A DNA stretch of 36,825 nt from Peptococcaceae bacterium BRH_c4a. GTDB lineage: Bacteria; Bacillota; Desulfotomaculia; Desulfotomaculales; Desulfocucumaceae. The notes below the pieces were generated by a model. That model was given only the letters and a program-made list of their open reading frames with translations, had not been told where the DNA came from and made no database searches. Shown here piece after piece: positions 25,908 to 33,644 of the stretch. The position numbers were made by a program, and so were the translations under genes. The stretch lies in the NCBI GenBank assembly GCA_000961585.1, contig LADN01000072.1, forward strand, positions 1 to 36,825, in the 5' to 3' direction. The stretch's first letter is position 1, and each line of letters opens with the position of its first letter.

Positions 25908-27290
25908 ATGCCGGATAGAATTAAGGATTTGGCCAGGAGCATAAGCTGGCGGCCGTTGGCCAGCTACTTTTTTATGCTGTTTGTTTTTTATGTCGCCCTT
26001 AGATTTTACGTCGGTGAAAGTGTAAACGCCTGGGTAGTGGTGTTTATCTCCCTGCCCTTTGCCATTGTCCTGTACTGGATTCTACTGATCAGGATAAGGG
26101 GGCCTCTGGCCGAAATATCGGAGGTCACCAAGGAAATGGCCCGGGGTAGTCTGGACAGGGAAATAAGGATTTACTCCGATGATGAGATAGGAGATCTGGC
26201 GAAGAACATTAACCTTCTGGGGAGGCAGCTGAAGCAGACCATCGGTGAAATCACCGAGGAGAAGGACCGCATGGGCGCCGTGCTGAATAGTATGGCTGAC
26301 GGAGTGGTGGCTGTGGACGGTGATGGCCGCATACTGCTGCTGAACCCCGCAGTGGTCAGAGCGCTGAATATTTCCGGTGAGTCCTGCAAGGGAAAAGATA
26401 TAGTAGGTGTTATAAGACACCTGGAGTTTGAGCAGAGCTTGAAAATTGCCCTGGAGACACAGAAGGAACTGGCCCTGGTAATCAAGGCCCTTACTCCGGA
26501 CCCAATGTATTACCGGGTTATTTTTACGCCCCTGAAGGGAGCCGGGAAGGGAGGGGTGGTGGCTTTGCTGAGGGACATTACCGAGAGGAGGGAACTTGAC
26601 CAGATGAGGTCGGAGTTTATTGCCAATGTGTCCCATGAGTTGAGGACCCCCCTGACATCCATTAAGGGCTTTCTGGAAACACTGCTGGACGGCGCCCTGG
26701 AAGAAAGGGAAACGGCCATACGTTTTTTGAAGATAATAAATGCCGAAACCGACCGCATGACCCGCCTCATAGGGGATCTTTTTTCCCTTTCCGAGATAGA
26801 AAGCGGCAAGGTGGTGCCAGACAGGGAAGAAGTAAGTATGGCCAGGATAGTGGAGAAGGTTTTTTCTATTTTCAGTCATTCCGCCGGGGAGCGGGGAATA
26901 GAGCTGAATTGCCATGTACCCGCTGAATTGCCGGTGATCATAGGGGATGAGGATATGCTTACCAGGGTTGTTATAAATCTTGTTGACAACGCCATAAAAT
27001 ACAGCCCGGACAACAGCCGGATCACCGTCGAAGCCGGCTGTTCCGGTAAAAACGAGGTGATGGTTTCAGTTTCTGATCAGGGCATCGGCATTCCCGAGGA
27101 AAACCTGCCCCGGGTATTCGAGCGGCTCTACCGGGTGGATCGGGCAAGATCCAGGGAATACGGGGGATCAGGGCTGGGTCTGGCCATTGTAAAGCATATA
27201 GTGGATGTGCACGGCGGCAGGATTGAAGTGACCAGCAGGCTGGGCAGGGGCAGCCGGTTTACGGTGTACCTTCCTGTAAAATTAAAATAA
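25908..27290 (+). CDS. PhoR-like membrane sensor histidine kinase
   Basis: A 460-residue two-component kinase. Two membrane segments (about 18-35 and 40-60) with almost no external loop are followed by a HAMP domain (RIRGPLAEISEVTKEMARG), a PAS domain (about 115-225, MADGVVAVDGDGRILLLNP), the HisKA box FIANVSHELRTPL with phospho-acceptor H243, and the ATPase domain (NLVDNAIKYS, DQGIGIPEENL, GGSGLGLAIVKHI). The absence of an extracytoplasmic sensor domain is typical of PhoR types that sense through other membrane proteins. PhoU follows, but there is no response-regulator gene next to it. ATG 25908 follows GGGAGG by 8 bases. Confidence 0.93.
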   Translation: MPDRIKDLARSISWRPLASYFFMLFVFYVALRFYVGESVNAWVVVFISLPFAIVLYWILLIRIRGPLAEISEVTKEMARGSLDREIRIYSDDEIGDLAKNINLLGRQLKQTIGEITEEKDRMGAVLNSMADGVVAVDGDGRILLLNPAVVRALNISGESCKGKDIVGVIRHLEFEQSLKIALETQKELALVIKALTPDPMYYRVIFTPLKGAGKGGVVALLRDITERRELDQMRSEFIANVSHELRTPLTSIKGFLETLLDGALEERETAIRFLKIINAETDRMTRLIGDLFSLSEIESGKVVPDREEVSMARIVEKVFSIFSHSAGERGIELNCHVPAELPVIIGDEDMLTRVVINLVDNAIKYSPDNSRITVEAGCSGKNEVMVSVSDQGIGIPEENLPRVFERLYRVDRARSREYGGSGLGLAIVKHIVDVHGGRIEVTSRLGRGSRFTVYLPVKLK

Positions 27291-27293
27291 ATG

Positions 27294-27323
27294 TTAACAC
27301 ATTGCCTAGCCAGGGTGTAAAAT
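27294..27323 (+). promoter_or_regulatory. Possible promoter before phoU
   Basis: TTAACA (27294-27299), 18 bases, TAAAAT (27318-27323). The -35 hexamer is also an exact Pho-box hexamer. The 88-base gap between the kinase and phoU has no terminator. Confidence 0.35.
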
Positions 27324-27378
27324 ATTCTATATTACCTCATCACCTCGCAGTCTGGAAACGATTAGGAGGAATGCCGGC

Positions 27379-28035
27379 GTGAGCAGATACTTGTTTGACA
27401 AATCTCTCAGAGAGATACAGAACGATATTCTCCGGATGGGGGGGCTGGTGGAAAAGGCTATTTACGATTCCGTTGACGCCTTTATGAACCAGGACGTTAC
27501 TTCGGCTGCCGGGGTAATAATGGGGGACGAGAGAATTGACGAGTTGTTTCTTGAGATTGAGGACAAATGCATCAAGCTCATAGCCACCCAGCAGCCCATT
27601 GCCAAGGATTTACGGATAGCAGTCACAGGAATAAAAATATTAACCAGCCTGGAAAGAATGGCCGACCACGCAGTTGATATAGCCAGAGCCACCATGTGCC
27701 TTTCGGGCCACCCCATGTTGGTGCGCCCGATACAAGAAATACCGCGTATGGCAAGGATTGCCCGGCAGATGGTGAAGGACGGTCTGGACTCCTACGTTCA
27801 CCGGGATGTGGAAAAGGCCAGGGAAATGTGTTCCATGGACGACCAGGTGGATTTTATATTCTCACATGTTTTCAGGGATACTATCATATCTATGGGTGAG
27901 AACCCGGATGTGGTAACCCAGGGGGCTTATCTCTTGTACGTTTCCCGCTACATTGAGCGCATTGCCGATCACGCCACCAACATAGGGGAGTCTGTTATCT
28001 ATCTGGTAACCGGGGAGCGCCGCGAGTTGAACTGA
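27379..28035 (+). CDS. phoU: Phosphate signalling protein PhoU
   Basis: A helical cytoplasmic regulator that links the Pst phosphate transporter with PhoR and dampens phosphate uptake. The 218 residues show two repeats of three helices each. In both repeats the family metal-site motif E-R-[MI]-[AG]-D-H-A is present: SLERMADHAVDIARA in the first and YIERIADHATNIGESVIYL in the second. The GTG start follows AGGAGG. No pstSCAB genes are nearby, so the target transporter must be encoded elsewhere. Co-location with the PhoR-like kinase supports a phosphate-sensing pair. Confidence 0.95.
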   Translation: MSRYLFDKSLREIQNDILRMGGLVEKAIYDSVDAFMNQDVTSAAGVIMGDERIDELFLEIEDKCIKLIATQQPIAKDLRIAVTGIKILTSLERMADHAVDIARATMCLSGHPMLVRPIQEIPRMARIARQMVKDGLDSYVHRDVEKAREMCSMDDQVDFIFSHVFRDTIISMGENPDVVTQGAYLLYVSRYIERIADHATNIGESVIYLVTGERRELN

Positions 28036-28070
28036 AAACTCTTTATCACTATTTCCAAGGGGGTGTATAT

Positions 28071-28568
28071 TTGTCGAAGGATAATACTTTTGATATCGTA
28101 TCCAGGGTTGAACTGCAGGAGATTGACAATGCTTTAAATCAAGTGATGAAAGAAATAAGGAGCAGGTTTGATTTCAAGGGAAGTAAGAGCAGCGTGGAGT
28201 ACTCGGAAGGTGTCTTAATGATACATGCGGACAATGATTTTAAGCTGAAAAGTGTTGTGGAAATACTGGAAGCAAAGATGGTCAAAAGGGGAATTAATCT
28301 TAAGTCCCTTCGTTACGGCAAAATAGAAAAGGCGGCCGGGGACAGCGTCCGGCAGAAGGTGGATGTTGTTCAGGGAGTGGACAAGGATCTGGCCAGGGAA
28401 ATCGTCAAGCTTGTAAAGGACGCAAAACTGAAGGTGCAGGCCACTTTCCAGGACGATCAGGTACGGGTAAGCGGCAAAAACCGTGACGACCTGCAAAAAA
28501 TTATCAACCTGATAAGGGAAAAGGACTGGGAGATACCCCTGCAGTTTGTCAACATGAGAACTTTTTAG
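28071..28568 (+). CDS. yajQ: YajQ family nucleotide-binding protein
   Basis: A 165-residue protein of the UPF0234/YajQ family. The motif DIVSRVELQEIDNALNQV at the start, then FDFKGSKSSVEY and the C-terminal VRVSGKNRDDLQKIINLI are clear. In Xanthomonas a YajQ member binds cyclic di-GMP and acts on transcription; other members are reported to bind nucleic acids. The ligand here is not known. The TTG start at 28071 follows AAGGGGGTG. Thirty-five bases separate it from phoU and 14 from rimO. Confidence 0.93.
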   Translation: MSKDNTFDIVSRVELQEIDNALNQVMKEIRSRFDFKGSKSSVEYSEGVLMIHADNDFKLKSVVEILEAKMVKRGINLKSLRYGKIEKAAGDSVRQKVDVVQGVDKDLAREIVKLVKDAKLKVQATFQDDQVRVSGKNRDDLQKIINLIREKDWEIPLQFVNMRTF

Positions 28569-28582
28569 TTGAGAGGTGAGAT

Positions 28583-29923
28583 GTGGGAATTGGGATTAGG
28601 GTTGGAATTATCAGCCTGGGATGCTCCAAAAACCTGGTTGACTCGGAAATAATGCTGGGGCTTTTGTCCGGGGCCGGATACACCGTTACGCCACCGGACG
28701 CCGAGGCCGAGGCCGTCATTATAAATACATGCGGATTTATTGCGCCTGCCAAGGAAGAGGCCATAGAAACCATATTAAAGACCGCCCGCCTTAAAGAAGA
28801 GGGGAGCCTCAAAGTTCTCCTGGTTGCGGGCTGTCTGGCCCAGCGCTACGCTGGGGATCTGATGGCTGAAATTCCCGAAATAGACGGCGTTTTTGGCCCG
28901 GGGGAAATAGAGAGTGTGGCGTCGTGCATTGAAAGCGCCCTGGCAGGAGGCAGGCCACATCTGGTGGGAAGCCCGGAATATGATTACGGCAGGGTAATGC
29001 CCCGGGTTCTGACCACTCCACAGCACTGGGCATATTTAAAAATAGCCGACGGCTGCGGCAACCGGTGCTCATACTGCGCCATTCCGGGCATTCGGGGAGG
29101 TTACCGGAGCAGGCCCATGGAGGTTTTGGAGGCCGAGGCTGCGGATCTGGTGGGAAGAGGTATAAAAGAGATCATATTGGTGGCCCAGGATTCTACGGCC
29201 TACGGCTTTGATATATATGGGCGGCCTATGCTGTCGGAATTGCTGAGAAGGCTTTCCGGCAAGGGAGCGCCTTGGGTGAGGGTTATGTATTGTTATCCTA
29301 CGGGATTTACCAGTGATCTGATAAAGGTTATGGGTGAGAAAGAAAACATCTGCCGTTACATCGATCTTCCTCTCCAGCATATAAATGATCGCATTTTGAA
29401 AAGCATGAACCGGAGGGGCCAGTCGGACGAAGTCAGGCGGCTGGTATACAGTCTCAGGGAACACATCCCCGGCCTGACTCTAAGGACGACGTTTATAGTT
29501 GGTTTTCCCGGCGAAGATGAGGCCCGCTTTGAAGATCTGTACAGGTTTGTGGAGGAAGCCCGGTTCGAAAGGATGGGAGTATTCAAGTTCAGCCCCGAAG
29601 AGGGAACAGCTGCCGCAAACATGGAGGACACTGTTTCTGATGAAGTAAAGGAATACAGGTATGACAGGCTCATGACCCTGCAGAAGGAGATTTCCCGCAG
29701 CAATAACCTGTTAAAGGTTAATACCGCCGTGAAGGTTATGGTGGACGGAAAGAAGCCGGGCGTCTCAAACTTTTATATAGGAAGGACCGAGGGCGATGCT
29801 CCTGAAATCGACGGGTCGGTGCTTTTTTCCAGCGGGCCCCGGGGCGCTTTTCCCGGAGAAATTATAAGCGTGCGGGTGACCAGAGCCTTTGATTATGGCC
29901 TGAGGGGGGTGCTGGCTCCATGA
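28583..29923 (+). CDS. rimO: Ribosomal protein S12 methylthiotransferase RimO
   Basis: A radical-SAM enzyme that methylthiolates an aspartate of ribosomal protein S12. The N-terminal cluster is bound by C14 (SLGCSKN), C50 (INTCGF) and C84 (VAGCLAQRY). The radical-SAM cluster is C158-x3-C162-x2-C165 (DGCGNRCSYCAIP). A TRAM domain ends the protein (about residues 370-440). The sequence IRGGYRSRP after the radical-SAM motif and the CSKNLVDSE start favour RimO over MiaB. GTG 28583 follows GAGGTGAGAT. The stop overlaps the pgsA start (ATGA). Confidence 0.95.
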   Translation: MGIGIRVGIISLGCSKNLVDSEIMLGLLSGAGYTVTPPDAEAEAVIINTCGFIAPAKEEAIETILKTARLKEEGSLKVLLVAGCLAQRYAGDLMAEIPEIDGVFGPGEIESVASCIESALAGGRPHLVGSPEYDYGRVMPRVLTTPQHWAYLKIADGCGNRCSYCAIPGIRGGYRSRPMEVLEAEAADLVGRGIKEIILVAQDSTAYGFDIYGRPMLSELLRRLSGKGAPWVRVMYCYPTGFTSDLIKVMGEKENICRYIDLPLQHINDRILKSMNRRGQSDEVRRLVYSLREHIPGLTLRTTFIVGFPGEDEARFEDLYRFVEEARFERMGVFKFSPEEGTAAANMEDTVSDEVKEYRYDRLMTLQKEISRSNNLLKVNTAVKVMVDGKKPGVSNFYIGRTEGDAPEIDGSVLFSSGPRGAFPGEIISVRVTRAFDYGLRGVLAP

Positions 29924-30450
29924 ACCTGCCAAACCGTCTGACCATGGTTCGGATATTCCTCATACCTGTCTTTGTGGCCGCTGTTACTCTCAAAATTCCC
30001 CACGGGGATTATATAGCCGCCTCGATTTTCATATTGGCGGCCAGCACCGACGGACTGGATGGATATATAGCCAGGAAGCGCAAAATGATTACCAATCTTG
30101 GCAAGATCATGGACCCTCTGGCCGATAAGCTGTTGGTAACTGCGGCCTTGCTTGTGCTGGTGGAGCTTCACCGGCTGCCTTCCTGGGTGGCGCTGATCAT
30201 CATTGGCCGTGAATTTGCGGTGACCGGTTTAAGGGCAATGGCGGCGGCTGAAGGTAGTATAATATCGGCCGGTCGGTTGGGCAAGGTTAAGACGATAACC
30301 CAGATTGTTGCCATGGTGGCCCTGTTTATAAAGGATTTGCCCATTGTGCTGGGTTATACGGCTCTGTCGGTGGCGGTTTTTTATACTGTGTGGTCTGGAT
30401 GGGACTATTTTTATCGCAGCTGGCGGGTTATAAAAAAGAACGGAATCTAA
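29920..30450 (+). CDS. pgsA: CDP-diacylglycerol-glycerol-3-phosphate 3-phosphatidyltransferase
   Basis: An integral membrane enzyme that makes phosphatidylglycerol-phosphate from CDP-diacylglycerol, the product of CdsA (5284-6072). The CDP-alcohol phosphotransferase signature is complete: D47-G48-x2-A51-R52-x8-G61-x3-D65-x3-D69. About five to six membrane segments are present in 176 residues. The start ATG overlaps the rimO stop in an ATGA junction. Its place beside rimO is common in clostridia. Confidence 0.96.
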   Translation: MNLPNRLTMVRIFLIPVFVAAVTLKIPHGDYIAASIFILAASTDGLDGYIARKRKMITNLGKIMDPLADKLLVTAALLVLVELHRLPSWVALIIIGREFAVTGLRAMAAAEGSIISAGRLGKVKTITQIVAMVALFIKDLPIVLGYTALSVAVFYTVWSGWDYFYRSWRVIKKNGI

Positions 30451-30479
30451 AATTGCTTTCGGGTACTGCTTTTCGGTCT

Positions 30480-30500
30480 GAATCCAGAATCCAGAATGAG
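30480..30500. repeat. Heptamer array (3 units) after pgsA
   Basis: GAATCCA, GAATCCA, GAATGAG in exact register. It is followed by CTG, giving GAATGAGCTG, the same 10-mer as at 31427-31436. The remaining bases up to the hicAB promoter show nothing else. Confidence 0.55.
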
Positions 30501-30614
30501 CTGTACATAGCAGTAAAGGGTAGGTAATGCATACAGTCCATTATACCATTAATAAGCAGTTAAGGTAAACCGGCCAAAGCTTTCCGGGGTGCGTTGAGAT
30601 TTAACCCGACTTTA

Positions 30615-30644
30615 TTGACACGCATCTACAATGCGTATTATAAT
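30615..30644 (+). promoter_or_regulatory. hicAB promoter with operator palindrome
   Basis: TTGACA (30615-30620) and TATAAT (30639-30644) are consensus hexamers with an 18-base spacer. The spacer holds a perfect inverted repeat, ACGCAT (30620-30625) and ATGCGT (30631-30636). A ribbon-helix-helix antitoxin binding here would block RNA polymerase. The intact promoter contrasts with the decayed toxin gene behind it. Confidence 0.75.
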
Positions 30645-30664
30645 ATCAGCAGGAGGGCCATCAG

Positions 30665-30769
30665 ATGAGGCACTATTCGGCGAAGGAAATTGAAAAAATC
30701 CTCCTGGCTGACGGCTGGGATCAAATTTTAACCCCTCTCTGCTCCTCAAAGGAGGTTTCTATAAAATGA
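30665..30769 (+). pseudogene. HicA toxin remnant (34 codons)
   Basis: The frame begins MRHYSAKEIEKILLADGWDQ, which matches the N-terminal helix and first strand of HicA mRNA interferases (typically K-Y-S-x-K-E-[VI]-x-K-x-L-x-x-D-G-W). It then ends after 34 codons, whereas HicA proteins have about 60-80. The GSHH(K/Q)-type segment with the catalytic histidine and the following strands are missing. Its TGA overlaps the hicB ATG (ATGA), as in intact hicAB operons. The simplest reading is an internal deletion of about 40 codons that kept both ends. No AGGAGG is lost: AGGAGGG precedes the start. Confidence 0.65.
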
Positions 30770-31227
30770 TTAAAAACAAAAATTATTATGTATACCCCGC
30801 AGTTTTCCATTTTTGGACTGACGAGGACGGCCAGGAGCAGTGCAGCGTCAGCTTTCCCGACCTCCCCGGCCTTATAACCGGCCCCGGCCCCGGAGCCACC
30901 TTTGAGGAAGCCCTGGACGCCGCCAGGGAAGGACTTGCTCTGCACCTGGAAGGACTCATTGAGGATGGCGACGAGATTCCCGTTCCGGTCTCCATTAATA
31001 AGCTGGAATATGACCGGAACCCGCCGGAGGGAGGAGCGGTCACGGTGGCTATGGTTGACGTTGTCCTGTCCTTATGCCGGAACCGTAAAACTGATTATTC
31101 GAGGGTCAACGTCACTCTCCCGAAGTGGCTAAAAGAGCTGGGAGAAGAAAAGAACATAAATTTTTCCAAGGTTCTCCGGGAGGGACTTATCGACGTTCTG
31201 GACCTCCAGAGGGTCGAGAGGGAATAA
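30766..31227 (+). CDS. hicB: HicB family antitoxin
   Basis: A 153-residue antitoxin. The N-terminal degenerate RNase-H-like HicB fold shows FPDLPGLITGPGPGATFEEA and ALDAAREGLALHLEGLIEDG. The C-terminus (about residues 112-145, VNVTLPKWLKELGEEKNINF, SKVLREGLIDVL) is a ribbon-helix-helix DNA-binding segment. In intact systems HicB neutralises the HicA RNase and represses the operon. Here the partner is a fragment, so HicB is probably a solitary regulator. AAAGGAGG lies 8 bases before the ATG. Confidence 0.88.
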   Translation: MIKNKNYYVYPAVFHFWTDEDGQEQCSVSFPDLPGLITGPGPGATFEEALDAAREGLALHLEGLIEDGDEIPVPVSINKLEYDRNPPEGGAVTVAMVDVVLSLCRNRKTDYSRVNVTLPKWLKELGEEKNINFSKVLREGLIDVLDLQRVERE

Positions 31228-31265
31228 CCTTTCGTTTATGGGGTTGAATTTGAGGTGTGAAATCG

Positions 31266-31382
31266 ATGGTAAAACAAGAGGTTATCAGCACAAGTGAAAT
31301 GGTGTCGTATTACTGTGGGGTTTCTAAAGTCACTCTTAACTCGTTGATAAAGAATTACGAGGACGAATTAAATAGTCAGTAA
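31266..31382 (+). CDS. 38-residue HTH-like fragment
   Basis: The frame reads MVKQEVISTSEMVSYYCGVS and continues KVTLNSLIKNYEDELNSQ before a TAA. The segment SEMVSYYCGVSKVTLNSLIK has the spacing of a helix-turn-helix. A weak GAGGTG lies 10 bases upstream. A normal protein of this sort would be several times longer, so this is probably a truncated remnant or a very small regulator. It lies 38 bases after hicB and could be co-transcribed with it. Confidence 0.4.
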   Translation: MVKQEVISTSEMVSYYCGVSKVTLNSLIKNYEDELNSQ

Positions 31383-31437
31383 CCGGAGGGAGCCTGGATA
31401 AAAATATGGTAAGGAGCTAGGAGCCGGAATGAGCTGA

Positions 31438-31457
31438 ACCTTCCCCGGGAAGGTTTT
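31438..31457 (+). terminator. Hairpin followed by T-run
   Basis: ACCTTCC and GGAAGGT flank a CCG loop, followed by TTTT. It lies 56 bases after the HTH-like fragment and would end the hicB transcript. Confidence 0.65.
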
Positions 31458-31478
31458 TAAAACCATTGAGCATTGCAG

Positions 31479-31523
31479 TAATAAGCAGGTATTGTTTACA
31501 GCCATTACCTGCTTATTATTTTG
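31479..31523 (+). terminator. Second strong hairpin before the FtsH-like pair
   Basis: AATAAGCAGGTA (31480-31491) and TACCTGCTTATT (31506-31517) form a perfect 12-bp stem that a T-A pair extends to 13, followed by ATTTTG. With the hairpin before it, this gives two terminators in tandem. AATAAGCAG also occurs at 30549-30557 without its partner arm. Confidence 0.65.
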
Positions 31524-31608
31524 CTGTCCTATGCTATAATATCTTGTTGTCAGCCCCAAAATAGCTATCAGCCGTCAGATATTATACTATTCAAGGGGAT
31601 GGTGGATT

Positions 31609-32169
31609 ATGCAGTGGAATGGGATAAAGATTCCAGTGGTGCTTTTGGCCCTGCTGGTGGGTATGGGCGCCTTATGGGGAGCCCAATGGACCTTTAAAAG
31701 GTATAATTACGAACGTCCCCTGACCCGTATCCTGGGGGAAAACACAGAGGTGGCTGCCTATAAAGTTAACGACCATGGGCCTGTTCTGGAGATTGAGGTA
31801 AAGCTGCGGAAAGTGGACAACCTACAGGATTCATACAATGGCGTCAGCCGCTCGGTGCAGCAGGTTGCAGGCCGGAGAAACACAAAAATAACCATAAAAG
31901 ATGAACGAAACGCCACACTTGAGGGAATATATTACCACACCAGGCTGGCGGCCTACGAGGCCATGGAGCGGGGCAACTACCTGGAAATGGAGAATTACAT
32001 CGTCCGCCGGGCAGACCGGGATGGCGCCAGCGCCAGGGTTTTTATGGACGGTGAGCGGATGTACATCCAGATTAAACACAAAGACAACTATCTTTACGAG
32101 ATAATACCCCGCGCCGGGGAAAGCGGGGCGGCATATTCCGGAGACGGTGAAGGGAGGCGGGTATCCTGA
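31609..32169 (+). CDS. Single-pass membrane protein of unknown function, partner of the FtsH-like protease
   Basis: A 186-residue protein with a short N-terminal cytoplasmic start, one membrane segment (VVLLALLVGMGALWGAQW, about residues 10-27), then about 155 residues likely outside. The outer part has EIEVKLRKVDNLQDSYNGVS and several charged amphipathic segments. No family is recognised. No lipoprotein cysteine or cell-wall anchor is present. AAGGGGATGG precedes ATG 31609. The TGA stop overlaps the likely start of the FtsH-like protease gene. Tight coupling and topology suggest the outer domain works with that protease; this is inference. Confidence 0.8.
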   Translation: MQWNGIKIPVVLLALLVGMGALWGAQWTFKRYNYERPLTRILGENTEVAAYKVNDHGPVLEIEVKLRKVDNLQDSYNGVSRSVQQVAGRRNTKITIKDERNATLEGIYYHTRLAAYEAMERGNYLEMENYIVRRADRDGASARVFMDGERMYIQIKHKDNYLYEIIPRAGESGAAYSGDGEGRRVS

Positions 32170-33644
32170 TTAAGGAGATGGGTATCGGTTTTGGCCTGGC
32201 TGCGGTGATATTTCTGGCAGTGGCCGGTTACGACGTTATACCGCTGATTTTCCTTGCCGGAGCAGGTGCTGCCCTTTACTTTATAGTCCGGTCCAGGGGT
32301 GTGGTGGCAAAGAACTTTAACGAGGGTAAAACGGTCGGGAGGCAGGAGGCAGCCTTCACCGACATAGGTGGTCAGACCGCCGCCATAAAGGAGCTGCAGG
32401 AGGCCCTGGACTTTATAAAGAACCACAGTGACATACAGAAACTGGGCATCAGGCCGCTGAAGGGGATACTGCTGACCGGTCCTCCAGGGACAGGCAAGAC
32501 ATTGCTGGCCAAGGCCGCCGCCGGATACACCGATTCAGCCTTTGTGACGGCATCGGGCAGCGAATTCATTGAAATGTACGCAGGGGTAGGGGCGCAGAGG
32601 GTAAGGAAGCTGTTTCAGGCCGCCCGGGAAACATCCCTGAAGATGGGTAAAAACAATTCCATTATTTTTATTGACGAGATTGAAATACTGGGTGGGAAAC
32701 GGGGTCAGACCAGCAGTCACCTGGAATATGACCAAACACTCAATGAGCTTTTGGTGCAAATGGATGGAATCAGGGTGGATGATAAGGTCAGGGTGCTGCT
32801 CATAGCGGCCACCAACAGGGTGGACATGCTGGACCCAGCCCTTTTAAGGCCGGGGCGTTTTGACCGGCAGGTGAAGGTGGAGCTCCCGGACCGGGAGGGG
32901 AGACTTGAAATACTGAGGCTCCATACCAGGAATAAGCCTCTGGATGATGATGTTAACCTTGATTCTCTTGCCAGGGAAACTTTCGGATTCAGCGGGGCTC
33001 ACCTGGAAAGCCTGGCCAACGAGGCCGCCATACTGGCCATGCGTGAAAGTCTCACCCTGGTTTACCACAGGCATTTTCACGAAGCCGTGGACAAGGTTAT
33101 GATGGGTGAGCGGCTGGATCGCAGGCCTTCTCCGGCGGATTTGAACAGGGTGGCCATCCACGAGGCGGGGCATGCGTTTATGAGCGAGGAGCTAAGGATG
33201 GGCTCGGTGTCCACCCTTACCATAACCCCCCGGGGTCAGACCCTGGGTTACATGAGGCAGACCCCTGAAGACGACACCTACCTTTATACCAGGGATTATC
33301 TGGAGAACCAGATAGCCGTCATGCTGGCCGGAGCTCTGGCCGAGGAAATGATGCTGGGGGGGCGGAGCACCGGCGCCGGCAACGATTACCTGCAGGCCAC
33401 CAAAACCGCCGACCAGATCATAAATTCAGGAATGTCGGAACTGGGTGTGGTGGATCCGGAGACTCTTCCCAGGAGCTTCCGCTACAGGACTCAGAAAAAA
33501 ATTCTCCAGTGCCAGGAGGAAAGGGTCCAGATCTTTCTCGAAATGCGGAAATGCCAGCTTTCACAGGTGGCGGACCTGCTGCTGGAGCAGGAGAAAATTA
33601 CGGGTACCCAGTTGAGAAAGATTATGGGTACGCTCACTGCCTGA
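32166..33644 (+). CDS. Short FtsH-like membrane AAA+ protease (M41 peptidase)
   Basis: An ATP-driven membrane zinc protease of about 492 residues, against roughly 600-650 for FtsH. Numbering from ATG 32178: Walker A GPPGTGKT at 101-108, Walker B IIFIDEIE, arginine fingers in LLRPGRFDRQ, HEAGH at 328-332 and the third zinc ligand D403 (STGAGNDYLQAT). All catalytic residues are intact. The pore loop reads EMYAGVGA rather than EMFVGVGA. Two N-terminal membrane segments are separated by only a few residues (GYDVIP), so the usual 70-100 residue outer domain is missing. ATG 32178 has no usable ribosome-binding site; AGGGAGG (32151-32157) fits CTG 32166, which overlaps the upstream TGA. The 5' end therefore remains uncertain. 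Confidence 0.85.
   Translation: MIKEMGIGFGLAAVIFLAVAGYDVIPLIFLAGAGAALYFIVRSRGVVAKNFNEGKTVGRQEAAFTDIGGQTAAIKELQEALDFIKNHSDIQKLGIRPLKGILLTGPPGTGKTLLAKAAAGYTDSAFVTASGSEFIEMYAGVGAQRVRKLFQAARETSLKMGKNNSIIFIDEIEILGGKRGQTSSHLEYDQTLNELLVQMDGIRVDDKVRVLLIAATNRVDMLDPALLRPGRFDRQVKVELPDREGRLEILRLHTRNKPLDDDVNLDSLARETFGFSGAHLESLANEAAILAMRESLTLVYHRHFHEAVDKVMMGERLDRRPSPADLNRVAIHEAGHAFMSEELRMGSVSTLTITPRGQTLGYMRQTPEDDTYLYTRDYLENQIAVMLAGALAEEMMLGGRSTGAGNDYLQATKTADQIINSGMSELGVVDPETLPRSFRYRTQKKILQCQEERVQIFLEMRKCQLSQVADLLLEQEKITGTQLRKIMGTLTA

Larger units (their letters stand above)
31413..31582. repeat. Heptamer arrays around two hairpins, upstream of the FtsH-like pair
   Basis: The left array (31413-31433) reads GGAGCTA, GGAGCCG, GAATGAG. 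The right array (31562-31582), AGCTATC, AGCCGTC, AGATATT, shares AGCCGTC and its register with 4256-4283. Between them is a hairpin ACCTTCC/GGAAGGT followed by TTTTT (31438-31457), probably an intrinsic terminator, and a 13-bp hairpin detailed separately. Like the regions at 1512 and 4256, the arrays point in opposite senses. Confidence 0.6.
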
